Of a DNA stretch of 64,000 nucleotides, positions 63,168 to 64,000 are shown piece after piece. Numbering within the stretch: position 1 is the stretch's first letter; every line of letters starts with the position of its first letter. The translations under genes were made by a program, and so were the position numbers. A model generated the notes under the pieces. It saw nothing but the letters and a program-made list of their open reading frames with translations, did no database searches and was not told where the DNA came from. Origin of the DNA: ZC4RG29 sp964521255 (lineage in GTDB: Bacteria > Bacteroidota > Bacteroidia > Cytophagales > Cyclobacteriaceae); the NCBI GenBank assembly GCA_964521255.1, contig CAZFRM010000004.1, positions 207,592-271,591 on the forward strand. The letters run 5' to 3'.

Positions 63168-63210
63168 GGGATTTCCTGTCTGTAGCCCGGAGCTTAGCTC
63201 CAGGTTAAAT
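63168..63210. repeat. Dispersed 43-bp hairpin repeat, copy 2
   Basis: Same 43 bases as 15464-15506 with one mismatch (CTCCAGG for CTCCGGG). It runs into TTTCAGCAGAC, the end of the 1432-type element. Confidence 0.65.
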
Positions 63211-63225
63211 TTCAGCAGACCCTCT

Positions 63226-63927
63226 TTATTTAACCAGTAACCTTTCAATATCAGGATCGCCTTCGAGATTTTGCATCTGAGTAAGCACCCAATCAGACCG
63301 TTTTACAATGTAGGGTGATGGAGGATTGACTCCGTACTTTTTTGGGTTGGGCAGACACGATGCAATTCTTGCCGCCTGAAGTCGTGTTAAATTTTTAGCA
63401 GGTATTTTATAATAGTATTTTGATGCAGCCTCTATTCCAAATACACCGCTACCCATCTCTGCAACATTGAGATAAACTTCCAGGATGCGTTGTTTTCCCC
63501 AAACAAGTTCAATCATAAAAGTGAAATACACTTCAAGCCCTTTTCTTATCCAGCTTCGTCCCTGCCAGAGAAAAACATTTTTTGCAACCTGCTGGCTAAT
63601 GGTAGAAGCGCCACGTATTCGTTGTGTTTTTTTCTGATTATGCTGAAAGGCTTTTTCTATACTTTTAATATCAAAGCCATTATGATCAGGAAAAAGTTGA
63701 TCTTCCGCTGCAATCACAGCAAGCGCTGCGTTAGGAGAAATATTTTTATTTGAAACATAATCCCGTTTTAATCCATATCCTTCAATCACACTGATCAGTT
63801 GTGTAATGGTTATAGGAGGATCAATCCATTTGAGGAGAATGATATAAAGTAACTGACTAACAAAAAGTACAATACATACTTTTTTGATCTTATTCAGCAA
63901 CTTCCGAAGCCAACTTTTTTGAGACAT
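63226..63927 (-). CDS. mtgA: Monofunctional biosynthetic peptidoglycan transglycosylase
   Basis: 233 residues. A membrane anchor at about 15-33, then a GT51 domain: VIAAEDQLFPDHNGFD with the catalytic Glu, RGASTISQQVAKNVFLWQGRSWIRKGLEVYFT and RILEVYLNVAEMGSGVFGIEAA. No transpeptidase domain, which separates it from the PBP1A at 20196. It extends glycan chains on the outer side of the inner membrane. The last 73 bases of the window after it hold no feature. Confidence 0.96.
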   Translation of the reverse strand: MSQKSWLRKLLNKIKKVCIVLFVSQLLYIILLKWIDPPITITQLISVIEGYGLKRDYVSNKNISPNAALAVIAAEDQLFPDHNGFDIKSIEKAFQHNQKKTQRIRGASTISQQVAKNVFLWQGRSWIRKGLEVYFTFMIELVWGKQRILEVYLNVAEMGSGVFGIEAASKYYYKIPAKNLTRLQAARIASCLPNPKKYGVNPPSPYIVKRSDWVLTQMQNLEGDPDIERLLVK

Positions 63928-64000
63928 GCGGAAAAATGTTGAAGGATCAGAACTCCTGATCTATCGTAAAAGTTTATGTCGCTAAAGTGTAGTGAAGTGT

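Overview
The window is chromosomal DNA of a Bacteroidota bacterium, most likely a free-living Cytophagales-type organism; the placement is inferred from gene content, with no 16S gene in view. The signs are SusC/SusD pairs, a FecI/FecR sigma/anti-sigma pair feeding a SusC with an STN domain, LytS-like kinases with LytTR regulators, a type IX secretion C-terminal domain, TAnnTTTG-type -7 promoter boxes, weak Shine-Dalgarno sequences and low to moderate GC. No phage, CRISPR array or complete insertion sequence is visible. Gaps between genes carry many short dispersed repeats.

Layout. 1-1.4 kb: 3' part of a SusD-like gene. 1.5-7.7 kb: a HELGH protease-like protein, then three tandem LytS-like kinases (the first has lost its catalytic residues) and a LytTR regulator; the two upstream regions share a TAGACGAA element and a promoter. 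7.8-16.7 kb: a degenerate M29 aminopeptidase-like protein, a YeeE/YedE sulfur-transport pair, a copper ATPase with an AraC regulator that carries a CxxC metal-binding N-terminus, a START-domain protein and a RarD-like transporter. 16.8-31.5 kb: mostly housekeeping and envelope genes (CHASE3-GAF sensor, Rdx protein, aldose epimerase, PBP1A, subtilase, frameshifted lipoprotein, DUF1080 lipoprotein, glycolate oxidase, NlpC/P60, glycosylasparaginase, CutC). 31.9-36.9 kb: a TonB-type receptor with an unusual C-terminal extension, divergent from a second LytS/LytTR pair. 38-40.6 kb: a T9SS-exported Gly-rich protein.

41.2-44.5 kb is accessory: an AbiE-like type IV toxin-antitoxin pair with a palindromic operator, a decayed and an intact copy of a tRNA-Ala plus GIY-YIG unit, and an RHH/PIN toxin-antitoxin pair. 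44.6-48.1 kb: DinB-like protein, outer-membrane protein and DEAD-box helicase.

48.3-61.9 kb looks like one catabolic locus: ECF sigma, FecR, SusC, SusD, an exported RraA-like lyase, two Tat-tagged enolase-superfamily dehydratases, a BASS-family transporter and a convergent LacI regulator. The signal sequences suggest that acid-sugar dehydration and carbon-carbon cleavage happen in the periplasm, with the BASS protein importing the product. Strong terminators split the locus into at least three transcription units. The window ends with a DUF2490 outer-membrane protein, more dispersed repeats and the monofunctional transglycosylase MtgA.
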